This document shows positions 1 to 11,647 of a stretch of 64,000 nucleotides of DNA, one piece after another. Position numbers and translations under genes: made by a program. The notes below the pieces were generated by a model, which saw only the letters and a list, made by a program, of their open reading frames with translations, had not been told where the DNA came from and searched no databases. Every line of letters starts with the position of its first letter. Position 1 is the stretch's first letter. The DNA is from Paractinoplanes ovalisporus. GTDB lineage: Bacteria > Actinomycetota > Actinomycetes > Mycobacteriales > Micromonosporaceae. Location of the stretch: positions 62,001 through 126,000 of the forward strand of contig NZ_JAENHP010000024.1 in assembly GCF_016834655.1 (NCBI RefSeq), read 5' to 3'.

Positions 1-193
1 GGACGCCGACGACGGTGCCGATCGCCAGCGAGGCGACGATCAGCACCGCATGGACCATCAGGAACGAGGTCGGCCGGCCGTCGGCGAACGAGCGGTCGTC
101 CTTCCAGATGGCCAGGCCGAACCGGGGCCAGATGACCCACGTCCAGACGCCGACCAGAGTCAGGAAGATTGCCCATCGCTTGGTGATGACCAT
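1..193 (-). CDS. SCO4848-like small membrane protein (partial, N-terminus only)
   Basis: Only the first 64 codons are inside the window; the gene continues past position 1. The protein begins MVITKRWAIFLTLVGVWTWV and goes on with WPRFGLAIWKDDRSF and a second hydrophobic stretch (VHAVLIVASLAIGTVVGV). The pattern of W-rich first helix, IWKD.RSF.DG and second helix matches the small two-helix membrane proteins annotated as SCO4848 family in actinomycetes; their function is unknown. The ATG and the bases just upstream are repeated twice more further upstream (see the tandem repeat), so promoter and start region have been copied. Family assignment is from memory of the motif. Confidence 0.65.
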   Translation of the reverse strand, partial: MVITKRWAIFLTLVGVWTWVIWPRFGLAIWKDDRSFADGRPTSFLMVHAVLIVASLAIGTVVGV

Positions 194-324
194 GCCCGCG
201 ATTATTCAGCGGCCGGAAGATCGCACCGAGACCAGGTCGGCTTGGTGATGACCATGCCCGCGATTATTCAGCGGCCGGAAGATCGCACCGAGACCAGGTC
301 GGCTTGGTGATGACCATGCCCGCG
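179..324. repeat. 62-bp tandem duplication of a promoter/start region
   Basis: A 62-bp unit occurs twice without mismatch (179-240 and 241-302), followed by the first 22 bp of a third copy (303-324). Read on the minus strand, each unit holds an AATAAT -10-like box about 10 nt before an ATG, plus the first five codons (MVITK) of the membrane protein gene that starts at 193. In the two extra copies this start runs into a 17-codon reading frame ending in TAA. The repeat may be real or an assembly artefact. Confidence 0.85.
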
Positions 325-335
325 AGTGTGCCCGC

Positions 336-1142
336 TCAGGCCACGGCGACCAGGTCGGGGGTGGCGGTGGTCGTCCCGGCCGGCTTGCCGGCCAGACCGC
401 GGCGGCCGATCAGGGTCAGGAGCAGACCGATTCCCGCGTACGCCGTGAGGACCGCGATCGCCTGGGCCGCGCCCGCGCCGTCGAAGTAGGCGGCCGACCG
501 CAGCAGCTGGGCCCCCGCCCCGATCGGCAGCCACTGGCCGACCTCACCCCACGGCTGCGGCAACAGCTCGGGAGCGGCCGCGATGCCGGCCAGCGCGTTG
601 CCGACCAGGAACATCACCACGGCTCCGAGGGCCAGACCGCCCCGGTCGAGCACGGCCGCCAGCCCCGTCATCGCGGACGCCAGGGCCAGCGCGAACAGGC
701 CCAGCGCGGCGGCCACGGCCAGATGGTCACCGGGCAGGATGTCCAGCCACTGCTGCTGCACCACGGCGACCGTAAGACCGGCCAGCACGCCATAGCTGAG
801 CAGCGCGATGAACCGGGCCACACGCTGCCGGACGAGCAGGGAGACCAGTACACCGGCGAGCAGGCTGGTGATGGCGAGCGGCAAGAAGCCCCCGGCGAAC
901 CCGGTGCCGCGCGGGTCGTTCGCGTCGAGCGGCACGATGTCGCTCACCGGAGTCTGCGGCCCGAAGCCGGCGGCGGCCTGGGTCAGCAGCGCCGAGACGG
1001 CGGGCGACGCGGCCGAAGCGACGTGCACCTCGGCGCCCGAGGCGGAGACCAGGATCGCGCCGTACACCTCCCGGTCGCGGATGGCGGCATCGGCGGCGGC
1101 CGCGTCGGCCACGGTCGTGACCTGGAAGGCGCCCTCTCCACT
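336..1142 (-). pseudogene. 5'-truncated ABC-2/YhgE-like membrane permease
   Basis: The frame encodes a soluble stretch (VADAAAADAAIRDREVYGAI, then HVASAASPAVSALL) followed by about five or six membrane helices. This is the C-terminal two thirds of actinobacterial ABC-2/YhgE-type membrane proteins that sit next to TetR genes. Such proteins normally begin with a membrane helix and some further residues. Here the frame opens straight after a TGA at 1146-1148, and the only usable start is GTG at 1112, inside the conserved domain and with no good ribosome site. The sequence before it is the tetR promoter. I infer a deletion removed the 5' end. A short functional product from GTG 1112 cannot be excluded. 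Confidence 0.5.
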
Positions 1143-1150
1143 TAGTCAAG

Positions 1151-1164
1151 AACGAGCGTTCGTT
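1151..1164. promoter_or_regulatory. Putative TetR operator (imperfect palindrome)
   Basis: AACGAGCGTTCGTT is a 12-of-14 palindrome lying between the truncated permease and the tetR start at 1179. An imperfect dyad of this size in a divergent tetR/target gap is the usual place for autoregulation. Binding is inferred from position only. Confidence 0.5.
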
Positions 1165-1178
1165 TTATGATGAGAGGC

Positions 1179-1763
1179 ATGCCACGCGTCTCCGAGCAAC
1201 ACCTCACCGCCCGCCGTGAGCAGATCCTGGCCGCCGCCCGCGCCTGCTTTCTGCGCAAGGGACTGCACAACACCTCGATGCAAGACCTGATCAAGGAGGC
1301 GGGGCTCTCGGTCGGCGCGGTCTACCGCTACTTCAAGTCCAAGGACGAGATCATCGCGGCCATCGCCGAGGGGGTCGTGGGCGGCATCCGCAGCCGGATC
1401 GACGAGATCGCGACCCGGCGGCTGCCCCTTCTCGAGTCGCTGGAGCTGCTGCTCGACGTGATCGACGAGCAGGCCCGGCCGGGCGGCGCGCTGCCGGTCG
1501 CGCTGCAGATCTGGGCCGAGTCCACGGTCGACCCGTCGATCAGCCGGATCGTCTTCGAGCGCTACTCGGATCTGCGGGCCGGCGTCCGCGTGCTGATCGT
1601 CCACGCGGCCGAGAGCGGCGAACTGCCCGCCGGCACCGACGTCGACGAGGTCACCGGCGCCTTCTACGCGCTGATCCCGGGCTTCGCGCTGCAACGCATG
1701 CTGCTGGGCGCGCCGGACAAGGAGGGGTTCCTGCGCGGCTTCCGGGCCCTGACCAACCGCTAG
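1179..1763 (+). CDS. TetR-family transcriptional regulator
   Basis: 194-aa one-component repressor. The N-terminal helix-turn-helix is clear: RREQILAAARACFLRKG, then NTSMQDLIKEAGLSVGAVYR and YFKSKDEII. The C-terminal ligand domain is all-helical and ends AFYALIPGFALQRMLLG. I chose ATG 1179 (MPRVSEQ) because it follows a GAGAGG ribosome site and matches usual family starts; ATG 1167 is also in frame. The gene diverges from a permease that lacks its 5' end, so its original target may be lost; a palindrome lies in the gap. It overlaps the end of the convergent gene by 4 bp. Ligand unknown. Confidence 0.9.
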   Translation: MPRVSEQHLTARREQILAAARACFLRKGLHNTSMQDLIKEAGLSVGAVYRYFKSKDEIIAAIAEGVVGGIRSRIDEIATRRLPLLESLELLLDVIDEQARPGGALPVALQIWAESTVDPSISRIVFERYSDLRAGVRVLIVHAAESGELPAGTDVDEVTGAFYALIPGFALQRMLLGAPDKEGFLRGFRALTNR

Positions 1764-2152
1764 ACCGTGGTGAGCCGGGCCGCGATGCGACCCCAGCCCT
1801 CGCGCACCTCGGCCTCGGTGGGCGGGCGGCCGGGCCGTACGCGCCGGGTCTCGTACTCGTCGAAGGGGTCGGTCTCGTCGTCGTCCGGTGACTCCACGGC
1901 CGCGCGGGCCAGTTCGATCTCGCCGCGGATGGCCTCGGCGTCGGGCCGGGGCAGCAGCGGCTCGACGACCGCCATCAGCTGTTCGTCGGCCACCACGGCC
2001 TGGGCCAGGGCGAGGGCGTGGGCCCGCTCGTACGGTCCGCAGACCACGGGTTCCCAGTCCTCCTCGTCGCCCAGCGACCCGATCGTGATGACCCAGGGGA
2101 GGTCGGCCACCGGCGAGCCGGCCGGCAGGTCCAATGTCACGAGAGTGCCCAC
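1760..2152 (-). CDS. Hypothetical acidic protein
   Basis: 130-aa protein with no membrane segment or recognised domain. It has a beta-rich start (VGTLVTLDLPAGSP), a middle helical part (ERAHALALAQAVVADEQLMA) and a negatively charged stretch (SPDDDETDPFDEYE) before a basic tail. The GTG start lies 7 bp after the stop of the YihY-family gene, so it is probably translated as the second gene of that unit. I do not recognise the family. Average base composition argues for an ordinary lineage-specific gene. Confidence 0.6.
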   Translation of the reverse strand: MGTLVTLDLPAGSPVADLPWVITIGSLGDEEDWEPVVCGPYERAHALALAQAVVADEQLMAVVEPLLPRPDAEAIRGEIELARAAVESPDDDETDPFDEYETRRVRPGRPPTEAEVREGWGRIAARLTTV

Positions 2153-2159
2153 GGGGCCA

Positions 2160-3071
2160 TCATTCCGGTGTGGTGTGCCGAATCCAGGTGTTTTGCCCCA
2201 CGGGGGCATTTTTATCGTCAGCTGACAGGTCGACCACGCGACCGTGCTGGCTGGTCGCCGCCCAGGCCGCCCCGAACAGCAGCAGCTGGTTGAAAACGTA
2301 CAGGTAGACCAGCACGCCGACGGCCGAACCGACCAGGCCGTAGGCCGGGTTGCGCTGCACAAGCCCCACGAACGATTTGCCCACCGTGTTGAGCAGCCAG
2401 AGCCCGATGCCGACCTGGAGCACCGGCGGGGCCATCCGCCGCACGGTCATCCGTAGTCTCGGCACCGCGGCCAGCAGCGCCGCCGCCAGCAGCATGTTGA
2501 CCGCGATCCGGAGCAGGACCTCGACCGAGATCTGGACGATGCCGTCGGCCATCCAGTCGAGCAGCAGCTCGAGTCCATAGACGGCGAGCTGGGTGAGCGC
2601 GAGCAGGGCCAGGATGCCGAGCAGCACCAGCAGGTCGAGGACCTGCCGCACGCCGATGTAACCGGGCTGCTCGTTGAGCTGCCAGATCAGCCGCTGCGAG
2701 GAGCGGATCGCCTCGACCCAGGCGATGCCGGTGAAGGTCAGGCCGACGATGCCCACGATGCCGACCGTCTTGCCGCTGTCCAGGATCGCCTGCACGTCGA
2801 GGAAGGGCAGGTTCTGCCGGAGGAAGTCGCGGACGATGTCGAACAGGCCCTCGTTGCTGTTCAGCAGGATGCCGAAGATCGAGTAGCCGATCAGCAGCAG
2901 GGCGAAGACGGCGAAGAACCCGTAGTAGGCGATCGCCGCGGCAAGTCGCCCGCCCTGCACGTCGATGTAGCGCACGACGGCCCGGCTGAGGTGATCGAAG
3001 TATCGGGACCGGTGACGGAGCCACATGACACGGGACTCGGCCGCCTCGTAGGCCCGATCGATCGGATTCAC
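2160..3071 (-). CDS. YihY/BrkB-family inner membrane protein
   Basis: 303-aa polytopic protein of the YihY/virulence-factor-BrkB family (once called RNase BN; the transport or other activity is unsettled). About six helices are visible, the first being AAAIAYYGFFAVFALLLIGY, which carries the family signature of a small-residue helix followed by an aromatic face. The C-terminus ends GLVGSAVGVLVYLYVFNQLL and a short polar tail, also typical. GTG 3071 (VNPIDRAYEAAESRVMW) is chosen because the protein begins there with the usual cytoplasmic helix. It lies 35 bp downstream of the 2H phosphoesterase gene, with the acidic hypothetical gene following. Confidence 0.9.
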   Translation of the reverse strand: MNPIDRAYEAAESRVMWLRHRSRYFDHLSRAVVRYIDVQGGRLAAAIAYYGFFAVFALLLIGYSIFGILLNSNEGLFDIVRDFLRQNLPFLDVQAILDSGKTVGIVGIVGLTFTGIAWVEAIRSSQRLIWQLNEQPGYIGVRQVLDLLVLLGILALLALTQLAVYGLELLLDWMADGIVQISVEVLLRIAVNMLLAAALLAAVPRLRMTVRRMAPPVLQVGIGLWLLNTVGKSFVGLVQRNPAYGLVGSAVGVLVYLYVFNQLLLFGAAWAATSQHGRVVDLSADDKNAPVGQNTWIRHTTPE

Positions 3072-3106
3072 GCGCCGACCGTAACCGACGTCACGCGAGC
3101 TGCGGC

Positions 3107-3646
3107 TCAGGCACCCGGAGGAACGCCCAGCGGATAGTCCCGGCGCCGCTTCCACGGGCCCTCGCCCCGCGAGAACAACGTGAACGCCGGCACGTGGAAC
3201 TTGGCCGAGAACCCGGCCAGGTCGTCGAAGACCGCGTCGAGAGCCTCGGCCGGCACGTCCTGGGCCACCGTCACGTGCGGGTGGTAGGGGAAACGCGAGT
3301 CGCGGTGCACGTCGCCGGAGCTCACGATCGCCTCGGCCAGCAGCTCGCACTCGCTGATCCCGACCGCGAGCGTCACGAAGACGACCTCGGTGACCGGCCG
3401 GAACGTGCCGGTGCCGCGCAGATGGATGGTGAACGGCACCTGGGCGGCGGCCACCGTCTCGAGGTGCTTCTCGATGGCCGGCAGCGTGTCGGTGCGCACG
3501 TCGGTCGGGCCGAGCAGCGTCACGTGCGCGGGGGTGTAGGCCGCCTGGGGATCGCCGGCGGCCGCGCGCCGCTGGGTGAGCAGCTCGCCCCAGGGCTCGG
3601 GGATGTCGATCGCGACGCCGATCCGCGTCGTGAGGGGGGTGGTCAC
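3107..3646 (-). CDS. 2'-5' RNA ligase-like 2H phosphoesterase
   Basis: 179-aa member of the 2H phosphoesterase superfamily (2'-5' RNA ligase/cyclic phosphodiesterase fold). Both catalytic H-x-T motifs are present about 90 residues apart: HVTLLGPT in the first half and HPHVTVAQD in the second. The length is normal for the family. These enzymes hydrolyse 2',3'-cyclic phosphates or related RNA ends; the natural substrate in actinomycetes is unknown. The gene follows trpS by 7 bp on the same strand and precedes the YihY gene, so the three are likely co-transcribed. Confidence 0.88.
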   Translation of the reverse strand: MTTPLTTRIGVAIDIPEPWGELLTQRRAAAGDPQAAYTPAHVTLLGPTDVRTDTLPAIEKHLETVAAAQVPFTIHLRGTGTFRPVTEVVFVTLAVGISECELLAEAIVSSGDVHRDSRFPYHPHVTVAQDVPAEALDAVFDDLAGFSAKFHVPAFTLFSRGEGPWKRRRDYPLGVPPGA

Positions 3647-3653
3647 GGGAGGG

Positions 3654-6943
<3,290 letters not shown>

Positions 6944-6971
6944 CCGCGGCCGGCCGGGGTATCCCGCGCTC

Positions 6972-7199
6972 ATGACCACTGAGCAGCGGGATCAGGACCA
7001 GCAGGAACAGAACGAGCCCAACGAGTTCGGATTCGGTGGCGGCGCGACCGCGCCCGAGCCGGCCAAGGAGCCGCCCGAGGGCTACGGCGAGAGCGTCGCC
7101 GTGCCCGCGGGCGACCTGACCGGCGCCATCACCGGAGCCATCGACGAGGTCACCGAGGGCCGGCACCGCGATCAGGACGACGACGAGGGCGCCTCCTGA
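6972..7199 (+). CDS. Small acidic hydrophilic protein, unknown
   Basis: 75-aa Gln/Glu/Asp-rich protein (QDQQEQNEPNEF, GDLTGAITGAIDEVTEG, HRDQDDDEGAS) with no cysteine or membrane segment. It starts 28 bp after galK and converges with the GH43 lipoprotein gene, overlapping its 3' end by 28 bp. Codon positions favour this frame and the protein looks natural and soluble, but there is no strong ribosome site. It may be the last gene of the gal unit. I do not recognise a family. Confidence 0.5.
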   Translation: MTTEQRDQDQQEQNEPNEFGFGGGATAPEPAKEPPEGYGESVAVPAGDLTGAITGAIDEVTEGRHRDQDDDEGAS

Positions 7200-8182
7200 G
7201 GATCGGCGGTGGGCCCGTTGACCACGGGCTTTCCGTCGACCCAGTCGACCCGGTCGAGCCAGAGCAGCCGGCCGGGCTCGACGCTGCCGACCGCGCTGGG
7301 CGGCCACGCGTGATAGAGCAGCCACGACTCGCCGGCCGGCGTGGTCACCAGGAAACCGTGGCCCGGACCGGCCGCGACCGGTGACGTGTGCAGGATCGGG
7401 TTCTCGGCGGCCTTGACGCACGGGCCGAGCGGGCCCTCGCAGGTGGCGTAGCCGAGGGCGTACTCCTCCTTGTCGAAGGCGTTGGCCGAATAGAACAGGT
7501 ACAGCTGGCCGTCGTGCCGCACCATCTGCGGCGCCTCGATCACGTGCGCCTCCCAGCCGGCGTCGTTGACCAGCAGCTGTTCCGGCTCGCCGCTGATCGA
7601 CCGGCCGTCCTCGGCCAGGCGCGCGCCATAGAGGTATGTGGACTGCCCGATCGCGTTGCCGTCGTTCTTCCAGTAGAGGTAGCGGTCGCCGTTCTCGTCG
7701 GTGAACGGGCTCGCGTCGATCGAGCCGCCCTCCTTGGCCTGGCAGATCAACGGCTCGGCCGACTCGTCGACATACGGACCGCCCGGCTGGTCGGCCACCG
7801 CGACACCGATGCACTGCACGTCGGTGCTGGTCGAGCGGGCCGTGTAATAGAGCAGGTAGGTGCCGCCGGGCCCCTCGATCACCTCCGGGGCCCAGGTGTT
7901 GCCGGCGGTGGCCCACTTGCCGACCTGCGGCAGAGCGTCGGCCGCGGGCGTCCACGTCACGAGGTCGGGCGAGGTCAGCACGGGCACGTTGCCGGAAGGA
8001 CCGTTCGTCCCGTACGCGTACCAGGTGTCGCCCACCCGAAGCGCCCCCGGATCGGGGAAGTTCTGCGTGTGCACCGGATTGGTGAAGGTCACGCCGGCCT
8101 CCGTCTTCTTCTCGGGTTCGTCGGTTCCGGCTGTGCATCCGCTCACGAGCAGGGCCACGGTCAGCAGCAGGGCCCGCCTCAC
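7172..8182 (-). CDS. GH43-family arabinanase-like lipoprotein
   Basis: 336-aa surface-anchored glycoside hydrolase of family 43 (five-bladed propeller; arabinanases, arabinofuranosidases, xylosidases). A lipoprotein signal ends LLVSGC with the lipidated Cys at residue 16. The three GH43 acids are visible: Asp44 in FPDPGAL (general base), Asp156 in SIDASPF (pKa modulator) and Glu216 in VIEAPQM (general acid). It is the last gene of the arabinan operon. Its GTG overlaps the TGA of the preceding GH43 gene (GTGA); another GTG lies one codon upstream. Likely role: trimming arabinan or arabino-oligosaccharides at the cell surface. Exact specificity is not deducible. Confidence 0.88.
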   Translation of the reverse strand: MRRALLLTVALLVSGCTAGTDEPEKKTEAGVTFTNPVHTQNFPDPGALRVGDTWYAYGTNGPSGNVPVLTSPDLVTWTPAADALPQVGKWATAGNTWAPEVIEGPGGTYLLYYTARSTSTDVQCIGVAVADQPGGPYVDESAEPLICQAKEGGSIDASPFTDENGDRYLYWKNDGNAIGQSTYLYGARLAEDGRSISGEPEQLLVNDAGWEAHVIEAPQMVRHDGQLYLFYSANAFDKEEYALGYATCEGPLGPCVKAAENPILHTSPVAAGPGHGFLVTTPAGESWLLYHAWPPSAVGSVEPGRLLWLDRVDWVDGKPVVNGPTADPQEAPSSSS

Positions 8183-9867
8183 CACTTGTAGAACCGCAGG
8201 TAGTCGAACGACGCGGTCACGGCCGGGGCCGCCCCGCCGTGCGCGACCAGGCCGATCCGGGGCGCGCTGTCGGCGGGCAGCGTCCACACTCCACCCCACG
8301 TCCAGTGCTTGCCGTCCCGGCTCACGCCCGCGCGGTACTCGTGCTCGCCGTTGGCCGGATCGATCCGGTGGGCCAGTCGCAGCCACGTCACCGACTCCCC
8401 CGGCGTCCCCGCGATGGTGCCGCCATAGGACAGGGCTTCCGCGTACGGCATCTCCTTGCCGAACTCCACCTGCCGCGTGTTCCAGATCGCCACGGCGCTC
8501 AGCCGCGCGAACAGGTCGTCATTCGCGTACGCGATGAGGCCGGCCTGCTGATAGTTCCGGACGGTGTCCTCGCCCAGCGGCAGGGTCAGCCGCGTCTCGG
8601 CGATCCACGACCCGGCCGGTGGCGTGCGGAGCAGCACGCCCGCGTTGTTCGAGGTGCCGGTCAGGTCAGCGCCCTGCACCGGCCAGCGCAACGCTCCCCC
8701 GCTCACGGTCGCCGCCGGATCTTCCCGGACCCAGCTCCAGCCGGCCGCCGAGCCGCTGAACTCGTCGGCGAACAACAGCCGGCCCGGCACCGGCGTCCGG
8801 GCCGGCGCGGCGTCGCGCTTGTCGGACGCCCAGGCCCCGCCGTTGACCGTCGGCCAGCCGCCGATCCAGTCGAGGCGGTCGATCAGCATGGGCCGCTCGT
8901 TGATCCCGAACGGCTCGTCGAGGTAGGGGTCGTTGCGGTCGATCGCGTGGTAGACGAACCAGTCCTGGCCGCGCCGGTCGGTGACCAGTCCGTTGTGGCC
9001 GGTGCCGACCCAGCGGTTACCGTTCGGCGCGATCACCGGTGTGCCACCGGCCCGGGAGACGTCGAGGCGCAGGCCGTCGCGGTCGGTGAACGGGCCGAGC
9101 GGGCTGCGGGAACGGCCCACCGAGACGGAGTATCCGGTGGTCGGTCCGGCGCAGCAGTTGGCCGAGGACGCGAACAGGTAGTACCAACCCTCACGCCGTA
9201 CGACGTAAGCGCCCTCGAACTTGTTGTCGACGGCCACCCGCGTCGGGGTGCCGGTGATCCGCAGACCGTCGGCGGTGAGCTCGCTGACCCAGATCCCGCC
9301 GAAATAGCTGCCGTAGTAGAGATACTTCCGGCCGTCGGGCGTGGTCAGCTGGGCCGGATCGAACGTCCACCACCAGCCCCCGCCGGGCGCCGCCCGAGGG
9401 GGCACGGCCGGTTCCGGAGCCCAGGTCCACGGGCCGGTCGGTCCGGGGGCGGTCGCCACCCCGATCGCCGAGGCGCCGGCGGCCGTCGTCGTCTCGGTCA
9501 CCGTCGCGTAGAGCAGCCAGCGGTTGCCGACCTTGCGCACGTCCGGTGCCCACAGCGACGCGCCCGGGGCCGCGTACGAGGGAAGGGTTTGAAACGCATC
9601 GCCCACGTAGGTCCAGCGCGACAGGTCGGCCGAGCGCGCCATCGGGATGCGGTGCGGCGTGCGTTCGCCCTCGCGCAGGGGGTCGCTCGTTCCGTACGCG
9701 TAATAGAAGCCGTCGTCGCCGCGGACGATCACCGGGTCGGCGAAGGTGTCCGCGAACGACGCCGAGGCTGGGACGGGAGGACGGGCGCCGGCCGTCAGGG
9801 CCAGCAACGTGATCACCGCGGCGAGCGCGGCCGTCAGGCGTCGCATGATCGTCCTGGACCGTCTCAT
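8179..9867 (-). CDS. Secreted two-domain GH43 glycosidase
   Basis: 562-aa exported enzyme. A signal peptide (MRRLTAALAAVITLLALTAG) precedes a GH43 propeller (about residues 40-350). The expected acids are Asp44 in ADPVIVRG, Asp170 in TFDPAQL and Glu218 in KFEGAYV. A C-terminal beta-sandwich follows (about 365-560; GVLLRTPPAGSWIAETRLTL, then FDYLRFYKW), resembling the concanavalin-like domain attached to many GH43 enzymes. ATG 9867 has AAAGGA five bases upstream; ATG 9873 overlaps the permease stop and is the alternative. It sits in the arabinan operon and probably releases arabinose or short oligomers outside the cell for the ABC importer. Confidence 0.88.
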   Translation of the reverse strand: MRRSRTIMRRLTAALAAVITLLALTAGARPPVPASASFADTFADPVIVRGDDGFYYAYGTSDPLREGERTPHRIPMARSADLSRWTYVGDAFQTLPSYAAPGASLWAPDVRKVGNRWLLYATVTETTTAAGASAIGVATAPGPTGPWTWAPEPAVPPRAAPGGGWWWTFDPAQLTTPDGRKYLYYGSYFGGIWVSELTADGLRITGTPTRVAVDNKFEGAYVVRREGWYYLFASSANCCAGPTTGYSVSVGRSRSPLGPFTDRDGLRLDVSRAGGTPVIAPNGNRWVGTGHNGLVTDRRGQDWFVYHAIDRNDPYLDEPFGINERPMLIDRLDWIGGWPTVNGGAWASDKRDAAPARTPVPGRLLFADEFSGSAAGWSWVREDPAATVSGGALRWPVQGADLTGTSNNAGVLLRTPPAGSWIAETRLTLPLGEDTVRNYQQAGLIAYANDDLFARLSAVAIWNTRQVEFGKEMPYAEALSYGGTIAGTPGESVTWLRLAHRIDPANGEHEYRAGVSRDGKHWTWGGVWTLPADSAPRIGLVAHGGAAPAVTASFDYLRFYKW

Positions 9868-9869
9868 GA

Positions 9870-10694
9870 TCATCCTTTCAGGCCGGAGCGGGAGACTCCC
9901 TCGATCACGTAGCGCTGGGCCACGATGAACAGCAGTAGGACCGGGATGCTGGCGACCAGCGCGCCCGCCATGATCACCGGGTAGTTGATCGTGTAAGCGC
10001 CCTGCAGGATCGCCAGACCGGGCGGCAGCGTGAACGCCTCGGGGCTGAACAGCACGTAGACCGGCCAGATGAAGTCGTTCCAGTTGGTCAGGAAGCTGAT
10101 CACGGCGAGCGTGGCCAGGGCCGGCTTCGAGAGCGGCAGCACCACCCGGGTGAAGACCTGCCAGGCGTTGGCCCCCTCGAGCACGGCCGCCTCCTCCAGC
10201 TCGCGGGGCAGGCTGAGGAAGAACTGCCGCAGGAAGAAGACGCCGAACGCGCCGGCCGCCCCGGGGATGATCAGGGCCCACAACGAGTCGAGCATGCCGA
10301 GCCGGTCGACGATCAGGAAGTTCGGGATGATCAGCACGAAACCCGGGATGAACAGGGTCGCGATGATCATGCCGAAGATCAGGCGCTTGGCCCGGAACTC
10401 GAGGCGGGCCAGGGCGTACGCGGCCATCGACGCGACCGCCAGCACGAGGATCGCCTGACCGGTGGCGGCCAGCACGCTGTTGAGGAACCAGCGCAGCACC
10501 GGCGTCTGCGAGTTGCCCAGCAGCGTGTCGAAGGCGCCCGTGGTGGGCTCCTCCGGCAGCACCGTGGGCGGCACCCGGGTCGCCTCGCCGGGCGTCTTGA
10601 ACGTGGTGAGCAGCATCCACACCAGCGGCGCGATGAAGATGAGGCTGAGTCCGATCAGGACCGTGTACCAGGCGATCGGACGTACGCGTCTCAT
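9870..10694 (-). CDS. Sugar ABC transporter permease, MalG type
   Basis: 274-aa inner-membrane permease of the CUT1 carbohydrate importers with six helices. The EAA cytoplasmic loop that docks the ATPase reads EEAAVLEGANAWQVFTRVVL. It starts MRRVRPIAWYTVLIGLSLIF; the ATG 10694 follows an AGAGGAGGGA ribosome site and overlaps the stop of the MalF-type gene (ATGA). It pairs with the upstream permease and binding protein. No ATPase gene is in the operon, as is common for actinobacterial CUT1 systems that share an MsiK-type ATPase. Confidence 0.93.
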   Translation of the reverse strand: MRRVRPIAWYTVLIGLSLIFIAPLVWMLLTTFKTPGEATRVPPTVLPEEPTTGAFDTLLGNSQTPVLRWFLNSVLAATGQAILVLAVASMAAYALARLEFRAKRLIFGMIIATLFIPGFVLIIPNFLIVDRLGMLDSLWALIIPGAAGAFGVFFLRQFFLSLPRELEEAAVLEGANAWQVFTRVVLPLSKPALATLAVISFLTNWNDFIWPVYVLFSPEAFTLPPGLAILQGAYTINYPVIMAGALVASIPVLLLFIVAQRYVIEGVSRSGLKG

Positions 10695-11647
10695 GCGTCC
10701 CTCCTCTCCCTGAAGAGCCGGAAGACCAGCAGGCTGATCAGCAGCAGACACGCGGTGAGCAGGTAACTCATCGCCGCCGCGCTGCCCATCTTGTAGTCAC
10801 TCAGGCCGACCTGGGCGATGTACATGATCGCGGTGCGGGTCTCGGTGCCGGGCGCACCCTGCGTGATCAGGTAGGACTGGCCGAACATGTTGGCCGAGAC
10901 GAGGATCGTGTTGACGGTGACGAACAGCAGCACCGGGCGCAGGCCGGGCAGGGTCACGTGCCGGAACTCGGCCCACTTGCCGCCGCCGTCGATGCGCGCC
11001 GCCTCGTACAGCTCGCGCGGGATGTCCTGCAGCCCGGCCAGATAGATGACCGCGTTGAAGCCGAGCGTCCACCACACGGTCACGCCGACCAGCGTCACCC
11101 AGCCCCACGGCAGCGCGGTGGTCCACGGCGTGTCCCCCGGCAGCCCGACCGCGCCCAGGATCGCGTTGACCACGCCCAGGTTGGGGTCGAGCAGGAAGCG
11201 CCAGAGCACGCCGATCACGGCCACACCCAGCACGTACGGCGCGAAGTAGATCGCCCGGAAGATCGTGCGGCCCCGGAACTTGCGGTTGAGCAGCAGCGCC
11301 AGCAGCAACGGCACGGTCAGCAGCAGCGGCACGCTGAGGACCGTGAAGATGCCGGTGGCCGACATGCTCTCCCAGAAGAAGCTGTAGACCGCCGAGCTGG
11401 AGTCGAACAGCGCCTGGTAGTTGTCCAGCCCCACGAACGGCTTGCCGGGGAGCAGATAGTCCCAGTCGTGCAGGCTGATCCACAGGCCGTACACCGCCGG
11501 CACGAGCACGAAGGTCGCGAAGACGACGAAGTACGGCAGCAGGAGGAGGTACGGCGTCAGGGGTCCCGTACGCCGCACCCGGCCGCCGGTGCCGGCCTCC
11601 CCAGCCTGCACCGGCGGCGTACGGGTGAGTGCGGTCTCAGCTGCCAT
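10691..11647 (-). CDS. Sugar ABC transporter permease, MalF type
   Basis: 318-aa CUT1 permease with six helices after a basic N-terminal tail; the first helix is TPYLLLLPYFVVFATFVLVP. The EAA loop is ELYEAARIDGGGKWAEFRHV. The ATG overlaps the end of the binding-protein gene by 11 bp, so translation is coupled. With the MalG-type partner it forms the membrane channel of the importer, which from its neighbours probably carries arabinose or arabino-oligosaccharides. Confidence 0.94.
   Translation of the reverse strand: MAAETALTRTPPVQAGEAGTGGRVRRTGPLTPYLLLLPYFVVFATFVLVPAVYGLWISLHDWDYLLPGKPFVGLDNYQALFDSSSAVYSFFWESMSATGIFTVLSVPLLLTVPLLLALLLNRKFRGRTIFRAIYFAPYVLGVAVIGVLWRFLLDPNLGVVNAILGAVGLPGDTPWTTALPWGWVTLVGVTVWWTLGFNAVIYLAGLQDIPRELYEAARIDGGGKWAEFRHVTLPGLRPVLLFVTVNTILVSANMFGQSYLITQGAPGTETRTAIMYIAQVGLSDYKMGSAAAMSYLLTACLLLISLLVFRLFRERRDA

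Noticed and set aside
8239-9912. 557-codon frame opposite the two GH43 genes
   Set aside because: Arg/Gly/Pro-rich shadow typical of the antisense of a GC-rich gene; GH43 motifs prove the other strand.
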